Source: Reyranellaceae bacterium
GTDB lineage: Bacteria; Pseudomonadota; Alphaproteobacteria; Reyranellales; Reyranellaceae
Reading direction: 5' to 3'
Length of the DNA: 63,564 nt
Assembly (NCBI GenBank): GCA_022844045.1
Contig: JALHMM010000026.1
Span: forward strand, 1-63,564
The notes beneath the pieces are model-generated. The model worked only from the letters and a program-made list of their open reading frames with translations. It made no database searches and was not told the origin of the DNA. The position numbers and the translations under genes were made by a program. How positions within the stretch are numbered: the stretch's first letter is position 1; every line of letters starts with the position of its first letter. Below are positions 7,394 to 19,151 of the stretch, piece after piece.

Positions 7394-9058
7394 ATGCTCG
7401 TGTCCCGAACCTGGCAAACCCTTCGCAGCGCCGCCGCCGCCATCCGCGTCTGGTTCCGCGTGACCTTCGTCGATCTGGGTCGGCACCTGCGCTGGTCCTA
7501 CCTGCCGCCGCTGATGGTCTATTTCGCGGCCGGCATATCGAGCCTAACGGCGATCGTCGGCACCTTCTTCGTCAAGGATTATCTCGGCCTGTCGGCGGCC
7601 TTCCTGGCCGGCCTGGCGTTCTGGGCCGGCATCCCCTGGGCGCTCAAGATGCCGCTGGGCCATCTGGTCGATCTCATCTGGCGCTGGAAGGCGCTGCTGG
7701 TGTGGTTCGGCGCGGGGCTGATCGCGACCAGCATCGCCATCATGTACGGCCTGATCGCCCACACCGATGCGATGACCGCGATCATGTCCGCCGGCGCCTG
7801 GTACGTCCTGGCCGCCCTGCTGGCGCCCAGCGGCTACGTCGTGCAGGACGTGGTCGCGGATGCTATGACGGTCGAGGCCGTGCCCGGGCTCGACGCGAAC
7901 GGCAAGCGGTTCGCCGAGGCCGACATCAAGGCCATGCACACCACCATGCAGACGCTCGGCCGCGTCGCCATCATCGGCGGGACGGTGGCGGTGGCGTTCG
8001 TCAACATCGTGATGTTCGACGGCGTCGAGGCGATGGCGGCGGCGCAGAAGAGGGCCATCTACGCCGACATCTACCTGCTGGCACTGATCATTCCCGTGGT
8101 GTCCGTCGTCGGCGTGACGCTGGGCTGGCTGACGCTGCATCGGCGTGCCAGTCGGCTGCGCGCGCAGGGCGTCGCGGAAGACGCGATCGCGGCGGACCTC
8201 TTCGCCCCACCGGAGACGGTCAAGCCCAACTGGCTGATCCTTGGCGGCAGCTTGGCGTTCGTCGTCTTCAGCCTGGCCACGGGACTGGGAGACGTCCCCT
8301 ATGCGCAGGAGATCATCTTTGTCGGCTCCATGGCGATCGTTCTCTTCCTGATCCGCCGACTCATGCTCGAGATCGCCCCTGATATGCGCGGCCCGCTGAT
8401 CGGCACCGCCGTCATCATCTTCGTGTTCCGCGCCGTGCCGCTGCCGGGACCCGGCGCCACCTGGTTCCAGATCGACGTGCTGAAGTTCGACCAGCAATTC
8501 GTCTCGGTGCTGTCGCTGATCACCGCGGTCCTGACGCTGGTTGGCCTGGTGGTGTTGCGACCGCTGATGGCGCGCCGGTCCATCGCTTATATCGTCGCGC
8601 TGCTGACGATCGCCGCCGGGGTGCTCTCGTTGCCCAATATCGGCCTGTTCTACGGCCTGCATCACTGGACATCGGCGTTGACCGGCGGCCTGGTCGATGC
8701 GCGCGTCATCGCGATCATGGACACCGCGCTCGAATCGCCGCTCGGCCAGGTCGCGATGATTCCGATGCTGGCCTGGATCGCCCGCAACGCGCCGGCCAAC
8801 CTCAAGGCGACCTTCTTCGCGGTGATGGCCTCGTTCACCAACCTCGCTTTGTCGGCGTCCGCCCTGCTGACCAAGTACCTCAACCAGGTCTTCACCGTGA
8901 CGCGCGAGGTCAAGGACCCCGCGACGGGCGCCATCAAGACCGCCGCCGATTACGGCGAGCTCGGCTGGATCCTGATCACGGTCGCCATCATCGGTGTCGC
9001 GGTACCCCTGGCGGTGGTCGCGCTGGTGCAGCACAGCCGGCTGCGGACCGAGCAGTGA
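7394..9058 (+). CDS. MFS-type transporter resembling the folate-biopterin transporter family
   Basis: The 554-residue protein has about 12-14 hydrophobic segments. The first block, YFAAGISSLTAIVGTFFVKD followed by GLSAAFLAGLAFWAGIPW and KMPLGHLVDL, resembles the folate-biopterin transporter (FBT) branch of the major facilitator superfamily. Substrate is not deducible. The chosen ATG at 7394 follows AAAGGCAGGTGCG; an upstream in-frame GTG-type start at 7313 would add an unlikely 27-residue tail. The gene stands alone and is followed by repeat A2. The 266 bases before it hold no gene I can support. Confidence 0.72.
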   Translation: MLVSRTWQTLRSAAAAIRVWFRVTFVDLGRHLRWSYLPPLMVYFAAGISSLTAIVGTFFVKDYLGLSAAFLAGLAFWAGIPWALKMPLGHLVDLIWRWKALLVWFGAGLIATSIAIMYGLIAHTDAMTAIMSAGAWYVLAALLAPSGYVVQDVVADAMTVEAVPGLDANGKRFAEADIKAMHTTMQTLGRVAIIGGTVAVAFVNIVMFDGVEAMAAAQKRAIYADIYLLALIIPVVSVVGVTLGWLTLHRRASRLRAQGVAEDAIAADLFAPPETVKPNWLILGGSLAFVVFSLATGLGDVPYAQEIIFVGSMAIVLFLIRRLMLEIAPDMRGPLIGTAVIIFVFRAVPLPGPGATWFQIDVLKFDQQFVSVLSLITAVLTLVGLVVLRPLMARRSIAYIVALLTIAAGVLSLPNIGLFYGLHHWTSALTGGLVDARVIAIMDTALESPLGQVAMIPMLAWIARNAPANLKATFFAVMASFTNLALSASALLTKYLNQVFTVTREVKDPATGAIKTAADYGELGWILITVAIIGVAVPLAVVALVQHSRLRTEQ

Positions 9059-9132
9059 GACCATGCGTGGCGGGCTGGGATTTTCCTCCCTCCCACCGCG
9101 TTCGGCAGGGCTATCGCATGTGGCTTCCAATC

Positions 9133-9260
9133 TACCTTCCTCCGGAGGGGGAAGGTGGCGCGCGCAGCGCGACGGATGGGGGATGTTTCAGCGCGTCAGG
9201 TGTTCGTCTTCGACATCCCCCATCCGCCCTTCGGGCACCTTCCCCCTCCGGGGGAAGGTA
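9133..9260. repeat. Palindromic element, family A (copy A2)
   Basis: The ends taccttcctccggagggg and ccccctccgggggaaggta are inverted, and the inner arms gcgacggatgggggatg and catcccccatccgcc pair. The spacer contains cgtcaggtgttcgtcttcga, shared with copies A1 and A4. It lies between the converging transporter and cyclase genes. Confidence 0.88.
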
Positions 9261-9271
9261 ACAAGAGCGTG

Positions 9272-11026
9272 TCAGGCTTGCGTTGTTGCGTTGCTCGTCG
9301 GGTGGCAAGGCGCGAACACCGGAACCGGCTTATCAAATCCCTTCAACGTCCGCGGCTCCAGCTCGACGAGCTTCACGCGCGCGCCGATCGCGTCGGCCGC
9401 CGCGCGGTCGATGAGGATCTCGCGATCCTCCGCGCTCGAGCACAGGCGCGAGGCGAGGTTCACGACGGTGCCGATCGCGGTGTAGTTGAGGCGTCCCTCG
9501 GAGCCGATGCGGCCGACCGTGGCGGGGCCCATCGCCAGGCCCATGCCGAAGCCGAGCCTGGGGTGCAGCGCGCGCCAGCCGACCAGCAGCGCCTGCACCT
9601 CGCGTTGCATGTCGCGCGCCATGTTGATCGCGCGCAGCGCCGGCTCGGGCGTGGCGACCGGCGCGTTGAGCATCAGCATCACGCCGTCGCCGAAGAAGTT
9701 CACCAAGGTCGCGCCGTGGTCGCTCGCCACCCTTTCGAGCGCGTCGTAGTACTCGCGCAGCACGCCGATGATGGCGTCGGGCGCGGCCTGGCCGGAGAAG
9801 GCGGTGAAATCCCGCAGATCGCAGAAGACGACCACGACCTCGACGCGCCGTCCGTCGAGCACGCGGTCGTTACCGCCGCGGTCGATCAGCTCGGCGACCT
9901 GCGGCGGCAGAAAGCGCTTGAGCCTGTCGATGCGCGCGGCGCGCTCCTGCGAGATCGACAGCTCGTTGGCCATCGCGTTGGCGCGGTTGGCGAGGCGCTC
10001 GAACTCGTCGCCCGTCGCCAGTCGGATGCGGTAATCGAGCTGTCCCGCGCCGATGCGCCTGACGCCATCTTCCAGCACGCGGATGGGTTCCACCATGCGG
10101 CGGGTCAGCCAGTAGGCGAGCGCGGCGGCCAGCGCCGTGCCGCCGACGAGCAGCGCGCCCGTGCGCCACAGCGCGGCCTGGATCGGCGCGAAGGCTTCGC
10201 CCAGCGGCTGCTTGACGATGACGCTCCAGTCGACGCCGGGAATCTTGACCATCGCCGCCATCACCGTCTTGCCCGCGGTGTCCTTGCCGGCCGCCGCCTG
10301 GCCCGATGGCCGCTCGAGGATCGCCGCGCGCAGGGCCCGCAGTGGTCGCTGCGCCGCTTCGTCCGCGCGCAGCACCAGGCTCAGATCGGGATGGGCGATG
10401 AGGCGACCCGGCCTGTCGAGCACGAAGGCGTCGCCGGTGCGGCCCACGCGGATGGCCGCGATCACCTCCCAGATGAACTTGAGGTTCACCTGGGCGACAG
10501 CGACGCCGGCGGCGCTGCGGTTGCCCGCGACGGCGATGGTCATGAACGGCTCCGAGCCATCCTGGAACGTCACCGGGCCGAACCAGATCCGATCCGAGCG
10601 CGCGCCCACCACCGCCGGCGTCTCGGCGTAGTCGGCGCCGCTTTCGATCCTGTTGAGGCCAATGCGCGAGACGTACAGGCGTTCCTTGCCGGCGGCGTCG
10701 AGCACCGCGAGGCTTTCGATGGCCGGGACCTGGCGCAACACGCGCAGCGCATCGATCCGTCGCCGGTCATCGACCCGGTCGTCCAGCGGCAGTTGCACGG
10801 CCCAGCTCATCTGGCCGTGGATGATCTCGAGGAAGTCCTGGATCTTGGCCGACGCCAGTCGGGCTTCGGCGTCGAGCAGATCGTTCAGCCGGGCGCGCTG
10901 GTCGTCGTAGCCGAGCCACGCCTCGCTGCCGCCCGCGATCAGCAGCGGCCCGACCACGGCGGCGAAGAGCGCGCGAAAGTACTTCCAGAACAGCGAGCGG
11001 CGAGGCCGGGCGCGGGGATCGGCCAT
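9272..11026 (-). CDS. Membrane adenylate/guanylate cyclase with periplasmic sensor and HAMP domain
   Basis: The 584-residue protein has an N-terminal membrane span (about 15-35), a periplasmic sensor region (about 40-300, Cache-like, with two-lobed character), a second span (about 275-305), a HAMP linker (RRMVEPIRVLEDGVRRIGAG) and a class III nucleotidyl cyclase domain (about 390-575). Both metal-binding Asp residues are present (VVVFCDLRDFT and NFFGDGVML), as is the NYTAIGTVVNLASRL motif. It should make cAMP (or cGMP) in response to an outside signal. The gene lies 33 bases downstream of a binding-protein gene on the same strand, which may supply the ligand-bound partner. Its 3' end has been copied to 6221-6382 and 5301-5320. 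Confidence 0.85.
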   Translation of the reverse strand: MADPRARPRRSLFWKYFRALFAAVVGPLLIAGGSEAWLGYDDQRARLNDLLDAEARLASAKIQDFLEIIHGQMSWAVQLPLDDRVDDRRRIDALRVLRQVPAIESLAVLDAAGKERLYVSRIGLNRIESGADYAETPAVVGARSDRIWFGPVTFQDGSEPFMTIAVAGNRSAAGVAVAQVNLKFIWEVIAAIRVGRTGDAFVLDRPGRLIAHPDLSLVLRADEAAQRPLRALRAAILERPSGQAAAGKDTAGKTVMAAMVKIPGVDWSVIVKQPLGEAFAPIQAALWRTGALLVGGTALAAALAYWLTRRMVEPIRVLEDGVRRIGAGQLDYRIRLATGDEFERLANRANAMANELSISQERAARIDRLKRFLPPQVAELIDRGGNDRVLDGRRVEVVVVFCDLRDFTAFSGQAAPDAIIGVLREYYDALERVASDHGATLVNFFGDGVMLMLNAPVATPEPALRAINMARDMQREVQALLVGWRALHPRLGFGMGLAMGPATVGRIGSEGRLNYTAIGTVVNLASRLCSSAEDREILIDRAAADAIGARVKLVELEPRTLKGFDKPVPVFAPCHPTSNATTQA

Positions 11027-11059
11027 GGTCTCAGGCGGCGCGGCGGCCGGTGGGCCGCG

Positions 11060-12076
11060 TCATTCGACCACCCGGTCGGCGCTGCTCAGCAGCGAGGGCG
11101 GGAAGGACAGGCCGAGCGCGCTGGCCGCCTTCAGGTTGATGAACAGCTCGACCTTGGTGACGCGCTGCACCGGCAGATCGGCGGGCTTCCCGCCGTTCAG
11201 GATGCGGCCGGCATAGAGTCCGGCATGACGGTGCGACTGGCTGAAATCGCCGCCGTAGCTCATCAGGCCGCCGGCCAGCGGGAAGTCGCGGGATTGCGTG
11301 ATCGTCGGCATGGCATGACGGATCGCGACCTCGGCGAGCAGCTGGCTGCGATAGGTAAAGTAGGGATCCGAGCTGAAGACCAGCCCGCCCGCTTGCGCCT
11401 CGCGCGCGGCGGCGAACAGCGCGGCGAACTGATCTTCTGTGCTGGCCTTCAGGACAACGAGCTCGACGCCGAGCGCCTCCGCGGCGACCTGGAGATTCTT
11501 CAACTGCGATCCCGAGGTCGGGCTTCTCGGATTGATGGCGACGGCGAATTTCCGCGCGCCCGGGCGCACCTCCTTCATGAACTCCACCCGCTTGCGCGAG
11601 ACCTCCACGTTCAGGCTCGATACGCCGGTCAGATTGCCGCCGGGCTGGGACAGGCTGCTCACCACGCCGAGGGCCACGGGATCGCCGCCCATCTCGAAGA
11701 CGATCGGGATGGTCGATGTCGCGGCTTTCGCCGCCAGCGCGACCTCGGCGCCGCCGGGGGCCACGATCACCGCCACGTTCCGCTCGGCCAGCTCCTTGGC
11801 CAGCGCCGGCAGCCTGGTGTACTGGCCCTCCGCCCATCGGTACTCGACGGCGACCGTGCGGCCTTCGGCGTAGCCGGCCTCGGTCAGGCCTTCGCGAAAG
11901 GCGGCGAGGCGACTGCGATAGCGGTCCGGTGTTTCGGAGCCGAGATAGCCGATGACCGGCAGGGCTTGCGCGCGCGCCGGGCCGATCGCCGCCAGCGCGC
12001 CGCCGGCGAGGGCGATGAAATCGCGCCGCTTCATTCGATCCGCGGCGTCTTTCGTGGCGCCAGCCATGAAACGCAT
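11060..12076 (-). CDS. ABC-type substrate-binding protein (PF04392-like), twin-arginine signal
   Basis: The 338-residue product begins MRFMAGATKD and carries a twin-arginine-type signal (KRRDFIALAGGALAAI...ARA, about residues 15-38). The rest (VIGYLGSETPDRYRSRLAAF, VIVAPGGAEVALAAK, PIVFEMGGDPVALGVV, LTGVSSLNVEVSRKR) is typical of the PF04392 family of periplasmic binding proteins. Such genes are often found without permease or ATPase genes, as here. The ATG at 12076 follows GAAGGGGAGGCGACC. The cyclase gene follows on the same strand, so binding protein and receptor cyclase probably form an operon. Confidence 0.82.
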   Translation of the reverse strand: MRFMAGATKDAADRMKRRDFIALAGGALAAIGPARAQALPVIGYLGSETPDRYRSRLAAFREGLTEAGYAEGRTVAVEYRWAEGQYTRLPALAKELAERNVAVIVAPGGAEVALAAKAATSTIPIVFEMGGDPVALGVVSSLSQPGGNLTGVSSLNVEVSRKRVEFMKEVRPGARKFAVAINPRSPTSGSQLKNLQVAAEALGVELVVLKASTEDQFAALFAAAREAQAGGLVFSSDPYFTYRSQLLAEVAIRHAMPTITQSRDFPLAGGLMSYGGDFSQSHRHAGLYAGRILNGGKPADLPVQRVTKVELFINLKAASALGLSFPPSLLSSADRVVE

Positions 12077-12265
12077 GGTCGCCTCCCCTTCGAGCCGGCA
12101 TTGCACAGACGCTGAGTTGATCAGGTAATCACGCTGACAACCACTGTTCAATGAGCGGCGCGTGAGCGGACGCTCCGACACACGCCCCGTGAAGTACCTG
12201 ACGACCCGATCCCAGACGGCCTCAGGCTATTCAACGGCGCGGCGCTCTGACACTGTTGTCGGGTG

Positions 12266-12793
12266 ATGACGGCGACAATGTGTTCCCGGAGATGGTCGCT
12301 CGGCGCGCTCGCGGCGCTGATGATGTTCGCCGTTGGCGGCGCGTCCGCGCAGCAGGGCAAGCTGGACCGGCTCGAGGTCGTTCAGTCGGGCCTGTACACC
12401 GCCAGCGTCGCGCGCCGCGACAGCTCGCCCGGCACGCCCACCGGCAAGGCCTCGATCGTCGACAGCCCGGCCTTCTACTCTGACGAGACACGGGTTCCCG
12501 CGCAGCTTGGCATCCGGTTCGGCTTCCAGTACCGGCTGATCGGATCGCCACCCGGCCGCGAAGCCCGGCTGCGCGGCGTGTGGCATATCCCGGCGCCCGG
12601 AATCACCAACCCGGTCAGCGGCAATACTTACCGCCAGAGCACGCGCGACTTCACCGCGTCGATCGGCGACACGCAGATCCACGGCTACGGCTTCGATCAG
12701 CCCTGGGAGATCGTCGAGGGCGAATGGGTCCTCGAGATCTGGCACAACGACCGCCTGCTCGCGAGCCGGTCGTTCGTGGTCGGGAAGCCGTAG
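12266..12793 (+). CDS. Secreted DUF3859-like protein
   Basis: The 175-residue protein has a signal peptide (about residues 8-29, ending GGASAQ) and a beta-rich body with RFGFQYRLIG, GVWHIPAPGI and EGEWVLEIWHNDRLL. This pattern resembles DUF3859, whose function is unknown. The start may be the ATG at 12266 or the one at 12278; an adjacent GTG at 12263 is also in frame. It is divergent from the binding-protein/cyclase pair, so the region 12077-12265 should hold both promoters. Confidence 0.65.
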   Translation: MTATMCSRRWSLGALAALMMFAVGGASAQQGKLDRLEVVQSGLYTASVARRDSSPGTPTGKASIVDSPAFYSDETRVPAQLGIRFGFQYRLIGSPPGREARLRGVWHIPAPGITNPVSGNTYRQSTRDFTASIGDTQIHGYGFDQPWEIVEGEWVLEIWHNDRLLASRSFVVGKP

Positions 12794-12910
12794 TAGCCCT
12801 CAGACGAACGTCGAGCCGCGACAGTCAAGCAATACAAGAGGATTGCCGGCTCGCGGCAGACGTAGAAATCTGTCATTCGGGGCCCAGCGGGGAATCCAAG
12901 AAGTCTTCCT

Positions 12911-12966
12911 GGGAGCGCCGGCGTCCCGCCGGCTCATAAAGATGCCGGCGGGACGCCAGCGCTCCC
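12911..12966. repeat. Large perfect-looking hairpin (23-bp arms)
   Basis: Arms gggagcgccggcgtcccgcc(ggc) at 12911-12933 and its inverse at 12944-12966 differ at one position and enclose a 10-base loop tcataaagat. The following gatccctcgctgcgctcggg is also a short palindrome. It sits between two plus-strand genes and could act as a terminator or as an interspersed repeat; the lack of a T-tract favours the repeat. Confidence 0.7.
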
Positions 12967-13018
12967 AATGAGATCCCTCGCTGCGCTCGGGATGACAGGG
13001 ATGGGTGGAGTTACGTCT

Positions 13019-14542
13019 ATGGCAACGGGCATCACGGCTGAGGACTGGATCGCGCATCACACGCTGATGGCGCCGCACGCGCCGGCGGCGCTCGATCTGG
13101 CGTCGGGGCGGCGGTTCACCTATGCGCAGTACGATCAGCGCATCACGCGCGCGGCGCTTTGGATGCGGCGCGCGTTCGGCGTCAAGCGCGGCGATCGCGT
13201 CGCGGTGCTGTCGATGAACGACACCGATGTCTTCGAGCTGCAATTCGCCTGCCAGCGCCTGGGCGCGATCTTCATGCCGCTGAATTGGCGGCTGGCGGTG
13301 CCGGAGCTGGAGTTCATCGCCAAGGACTCCACGCCTGTTGTGCTGATCCACGGCTCGGAGTTCACCGACGCCGCGCGCGAGGTGCAGAAGCTGGCCTCCG
13401 TCCCGCATCTCGCGACGCTGGCCAACGGCAAGGCCAGCGACTACGAGGCCGGCCTCGCCGCCGCGACGGGCGCGCTCGAGCGGCAGGCGCTCGATCTCGA
13501 TGACACCTGGACCATCATGTACACGTCGGGCACGACGGGGCGGCCCAAGGGCGCGCAGATCACCTACGGCATGGCCTTCTTCAACAGCGTGCACTGCTCG
13601 ATCGGCGTCGGGCTGACGTCGAAGAGCCGCAACCTGGTGTTCCTGCCGACCTTCCACACCGGCGGTCTCAACGTCTACGGCAACCCGATCTTCCACACCG
13701 GCGGCTTGAACGTCGTGCTGCGCGCCTTCGACCCCGCCCGGTTCCTGTCGCTGCTCGCCGACAAGGAGATCGGCATCACCCATGCGCTGGGCGTGCCGAC
13801 CAACTTCCTGTTGCTCGCGCAACAACCGGGATTCGCCGAGGCTGATTTCTCCCATCTCCAACATCTCGGCATCGGCGGCGCGGCCGCCCCGCTGGCGCTG
13901 ATCGAGACATTCGGGAAGAAGGGCGTGATGCTGCAGCAATTCTGGGGCATGACCGAGACTGGGCCGCTCGGCCTGCTGCTGACGGCGGACAAGGCGCTCG
14001 GCAAGATCGGCTCGTCCGGCCTGCCGCCGCTCTATGTGCATCTGAAGATCTGCGACCCCGAGGGCCGCGAGGTCAAACGCGGCGAGACCGGCGAGCTGAT
14101 GATCAAGGGCCCCAACGTCACGCCGGGCTACTGGAATCGGCCGGAGGCCAACAAGACGTCGTTCACGGCGGATGGCTGGTTCCACACCGGCGACGCCGCG
14201 CGTCAGGACGCGGACGGCTACTACTATATCGTCGACCGCTGGAAGGACATGTTCATCTCCGGCGGCGAGAACGTCTACCCTGTCGAGGTCGAGAACGTGA
14301 TCTACCAGCTCGACGGCGTGCTGGAGAACGCGGTGGTCGGCGTGCCGCACGAGAAATGGGGCGAGGTCGGCCGCGCCTATGTGGTGCTCAAACCCGGCGC
14401 GAATTTGGATGAGAGCGCGGTCCTCGACCACTGCGGCACCCAGCTCGCGCGCTACAAGGTGCCCAAGGAAGTCCGCTTCATCAGCGAGCTGCCGCACAAC
14501 GCCACCGGCAAGATCCTCAAGCACCAGCTGCCGCGCAGTTAG
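13019..14542 (+). CDS. AMP-dependent acyl-CoA ligase (FadD-like)
   Basis: The 507-residue protein has the ANL-superfamily motifs in order: YTSGTTGRPKGAQ (P-loop-like, about 164), FWGMTETGPLG (about 299), GWFHTGDAARQDADGYYYIVD (A7/A8, split here) and a C-terminal GKILKHQL lysine motif. It should activate a carboxylic acid to acyl-AMP and then acyl-CoA in the cytoplasm. ATG 13019 is preceded by GGTGGAG; an in-frame ATG at 12968 lies inside the hairpin repeat and is rejected. It heads a plus-strand block with a GntR regulator and peptide transporter. Confidence 0.88.
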   Translation: MATGITAEDWIAHHTLMAPHAPAALDLASGRRFTYAQYDQRITRAALWMRRAFGVKRGDRVAVLSMNDTDVFELQFACQRLGAIFMPLNWRLAVPELEFIAKDSTPVVLIHGSEFTDAAREVQKLASVPHLATLANGKASDYEAGLAAATGALERQALDLDDTWTIMYTSGTTGRPKGAQITYGMAFFNSVHCSIGVGLTSKSRNLVFLPTFHTGGLNVYGNPIFHTGGLNVVLRAFDPARFLSLLADKEIGITHALGVPTNFLLLAQQPGFAEADFSHLQHLGIGGAAAPLALIETFGKKGVMLQQFWGMTETGPLGLLLTADKALGKIGSSGLPPLYVHLKICDPEGREVKRGETGELMIKGPNVTPGYWNRPEANKTSFTADGWFHTGDAARQDADGYYYIVDRWKDMFISGGENVYPVEVENVIYQLDGVLENAVVGVPHEKWGEVGRAYVVLKPGANLDESAVLDHCGTQLARYKVPKEVRFISELPHNATGKILKHQLPRS

Positions 14543-14581
14543 GCCATAGACGTAGCCGATACATGATATATCCTCCAGGGC

Positions 14582-15334
14582 ATGAGCATCGTCGCCCTGA
14601 CCGTCAGCCGCGAGAACCTCACCGCGCGCGTCTATGCGCAGCTGCGCGAATCGCTGATGGCCGGGCGCTTCTGGCCCGGCCAGCGGCTGCGCATCCGCGA
14701 GATGGCGCTGGCGATGGGCGTGAGCCAGACGCCGGTGCGCGAGGCGATCATGCAGCTCGTGCGCGAGGGTGGCCTGGAGATGCGCTCGAGCGCGGCCATC
14801 ACCGTGGCCAAGCTCTCGGTCGCCCGCTACAAGCAGCTGCGCGAGGTGCGCCTGCTGCTCGAGGGGCTGGCGACCGAGACGGCCACGCCGCTCCTGACGC
14901 CGCACGATATCCAACGGCTCGAGACGCTGCACGCCAGGCTGATCAAGGCGGAGAAGGATGACGATCGCGAGGCCGCGACGCTCACCAATTTCCAGTTCCA
15001 CTTCACCATCTATCGCGGCTCCCAGCTCAGCGACCTGGTCGAGATCCTCGACAGCATCTGGCTGCGCAACGGGCCGCTGCTGAAGTTCCTCTACCCGCAC
15101 GCCGCGCCGAGCTATCGCGGCCGTCACCAGCACCTGGTGCTGCTCGACGCGTTGCGCCGGCGCGACGCCGCCGCCGCCAAGCGGGCCATCCAGGACGACA
15201 TCCTCGAAGGCGGCGCGCGGCTGGTCGACCTGATGGAGCGCATCGAGGCCGGCGCGGTGCGCGTCGTCGAGAACGACGCCGGCGAGAGCAGCCTGGTGTT
15301 TCCGCCGCGGCGGCGCAAAGCGGCGGCGTCGTGA
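14582..15334 (+). CDS. GntR family transcriptional regulator, FCD (FadR-type) subfamily
   Basis: The 250-residue protein has an N-terminal winged helix (ENLTARVYAQLRESLMAGRF, IREMALAMGVSQTPVREAI) and an all-helical FCD ligand domain (about 85-215, with LLLEGLATETATPLL and HQHLVLLDALRRRD carrying metal-binding-type His residues). It likely controls the adjacent importer or ligase genes in response to an organic acid. Its stop codon overlaps the permease start (TGATG). The 39 bases before it contain tacatgatatatcctcc, an AT-rich dyad-like word that could hold its operator or promoter. Confidence 0.85.
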   Translation: MSIVALTVSRENLTARVYAQLRESLMAGRFWPGQRLRIREMALAMGVSQTPVREAIMQLVREGGLEMRSSAAITVAKLSVARYKQLREVRLLLEGLATETATPLLTPHDIQRLETLHARLIKAEKDDDREAATLTNFQFHFTIYRGSQLSDLVEILDSIWLRNGPLLKFLYPHAAPSYRGRHQHLVLLDALRRRDAAAAKRAIQDDILEGGARLVDLMERIEAGAVRVVENDAGESSLVFPPRRRKAAAS

Positions 15335-16278
15335 TGGGCCGCCTGCTCCTCTTCAAGCTGATGCAGGCCGTGCCGGTGATCCTGATCGTCTCGGTGCTGG
15401 CCTTCCTGCTGATGAGCCTGCTGCCCGGCGACCCCGCCGTGATCATCGCCGGCGAGGGCGCGACGCCGGAGGCGATCGATCAGGTGCGCCGCGGCCTGGG
15501 CCTCGACCAGCCCTTCCACGTGCAGCTCGGACGCTGGTTCGCGCGGCTCGCCGAGGGCAACTTCGGCGCTTCGCTGATGCTGAACCAGAGCGTGCTGTCG
15601 GCGATGGGCGAGCGCCTGCCGGTGACGCTCTCGCTCGCCGGTCTGTCGCTCGCCTTCACTCTGCCGGTGGGCATCTTCGCCGGCTCGGTCGCCGCCTACT
15701 ACCGGCAGACCTGGGTCGATTCGGTCGTCATGACCTTCGCTCTGCTGGGTGTGTCGATCCCCGGTTTCTGGATCGCCATCCTCGCGGTGATCCTGTTCAG
15801 CGTCACGCTGGGCTGGCTGCCCTCGAGCGGCTACGTGCCGATATCGCAGGACATGGTGCTGTGGTTCCGCTCGCTGGTGATGCCCGCGGCGATGCTGTCG
15901 CTGTTCCAGATCGGCTTTCTCGCGCGCATGACGCGCTCGGCTATGCTCGACGTTCTGAGCCAGGACTTCATCCGCACCGCGCGCTCGAAGGGTCTCAGCG
16001 AGTGGAAGACCGTGGGCAAGCACGCCTTCCGCAACGCGCTGATCATGGTGATCACCACGCTCGGCATCCTGGTGTCGACGGCGATCGGCGGTTCCGTGGT
16101 GATCGAGCAGGTCTTCGCGCTCCCTGGCATCGGCCGCCTCGTCGTGCAGGGCATCCTGGCGCGCGACTACCCGCTCGTGCAGGGCGTCATGCTGATCTAC
16201 GGCTTCGCCTTCGTGATCGTCAATCTCACCGTCGACGTGCTCTACACCTTCGCCGACCCACGGGTGCGCTATGACTGA
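15334..16278 (+). CDS. Peptide/nickel-type ABC transporter permease (DppB-like)
   Basis: The 314-residue permease has six predicted membrane spans and the cytoplasmic EAA-type loop ([21 protein letters not shown]) that docks to the ATPases. The N-terminus [20 protein letters not shown] is typical of DppB/OppB permeases. The ATG at 15334 shares a base with the regulator's stop (TGATG); the GTG at 15331 is an alternative. It works with the next four genes as an inner-membrane importer. Confidence 0.88.
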   Translation: MGRLLLFKLMQAVPVILIVSVLAFLLMSLLPGDPAVIIAGEGATPEAIDQVRRGLGLDQPFHVQLGRWFARLAEGNFGASLMLNQSVLSAMGERLPVTLSLAGLSLAFTLPVGIFAGSVAAYYRQTWVDSVVMTFALLGVSIPGFWIAILAVILFSVTLGWLPSSGYVPISQDMVLWFRSLVMPAAMLSLFQIGFLARMTRSAMLDVLSQDFIRTARSKGLSEWKTVGKHAFRNALIMVITTLGILVSTAIGGSVVIEQVFALPGIGRLVVQGILARDYPLVQGVMLIYGFAFVIVNLTVDVLYTFADPRVRYD

Positions 16279-17149
16279 CGCGGTGGTCGTCGCCGCACCG
16301 GTGCTGGCGCCGCGCAAACGCTTCCAGCTCGCGCGCCGGCTGATGGCGCACCGCTCCTTCCGCATCGGCTTCGTGCTCGTGGTCCTGCTGGCTCTGGCCG
16401 CGATCCTCGCGCCGGTGCTGAGCAGCCTCGAGCCCTCGGCGATGCGGGTGCGCTTCCGCTTCCACCCGCCGTCGCCCGAGTTCCCGCTGGGCAGCGACAA
16501 TTTCGGCCGCGACATCTTCACCCGCGTGCTCCACGGCGCGCGCGTCTCGCTGTGGATCGGACTCGTGGTCTCGCTCCTCTCCGGCGCGGTCGGCGCGACC
16601 ATCGGCGTCATCGCCGCGCAGTTCCGCCGCCTCGACGCGCCGATCATGCGCCTGGTCGACGCGCTGATGTCCTTCCCCGCCATCCTGCTGGCGCTCGGCA
16701 TCGCCGCCGCGCTGGGGCCGCGCATGGAAAGCGTGATCATCGCGCTCACCGTCGCCTACGTGCCCGCCGGCGTGCGCATCGTTCGCGCCTCGGCGCTGGT
16801 CGTGCGCGAGCTCGACTACGTGCAGGCCGCGCGCATTTCCGGCGCCAGCAACGCGCGCATCATGTTCCGCCACATCCTGCCCAACAGCTTCGGGCCGCTG
16901 CTGGTGCACATGACCTTCGTCTTCGCCTACTCGATCCTCGCCGAGGCGGCGCTGTCCTTCCTCGGCGTGGGCGTCCAGCCGCCGATCGCGAGCTGGGGCA
17001 ATATCATCGCCGAGGGCCGCGACTACGCCACCGAGGCGTGGTGGGTCATGGTCTTCCCCGGCGTCGGCATCAGCCTCGCGGCGCTCGGCCTGAACCTGCT
17101 GGGCGACGGCATGCGCGATGTCCTCGATCCGCGCCTGAAGGGAGCCTGA
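16271..17149 (+). CDS. Peptide/nickel-type ABC transporter permease (DppC-like)
   Basis: The 292-residue protein overlaps the previous gene by 8 bases. It has an N-terminal cytoplasmic tail, about six spans, the segment [20 protein letters not shown] typical of DppC/OppC proteins, and the EAA-like loop [20 protein letters not shown]. It pairs with the DppB-like permease to form the import channel. Confidence 0.88.
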   Translation: MTDAVVVAAPVLAPRKRFQLARRLMAHRSFRIGFVLVVLLALAAILAPVLSSLEPSAMRVRFRFHPPSPEFPLGSDNFGRDIFTRVLHGARVSLWIGLVVSLLSGAVGATIGVIAAQFRRLDAPIMRLVDALMSFPAILLALGIAAALGPRMESVIIALTVAYVPAGVRIVRASALVVRELDYVQAARISGASNARIMFRHILPNSFGPLLVHMTFVFAYSILAEAALSFLGVGVQPPIASWGNIIAEGRDYATEAWWVMVFPGVGISLAALGLNLLGDGMRDVLDPRLKGA

Positions 17150-17151
17150 GC

Positions 17152-19121
<1,970 letters not shown>

Positions 19122-19151
19122 TCAAAGACCGCCCACGGAAAGGATCCGACG

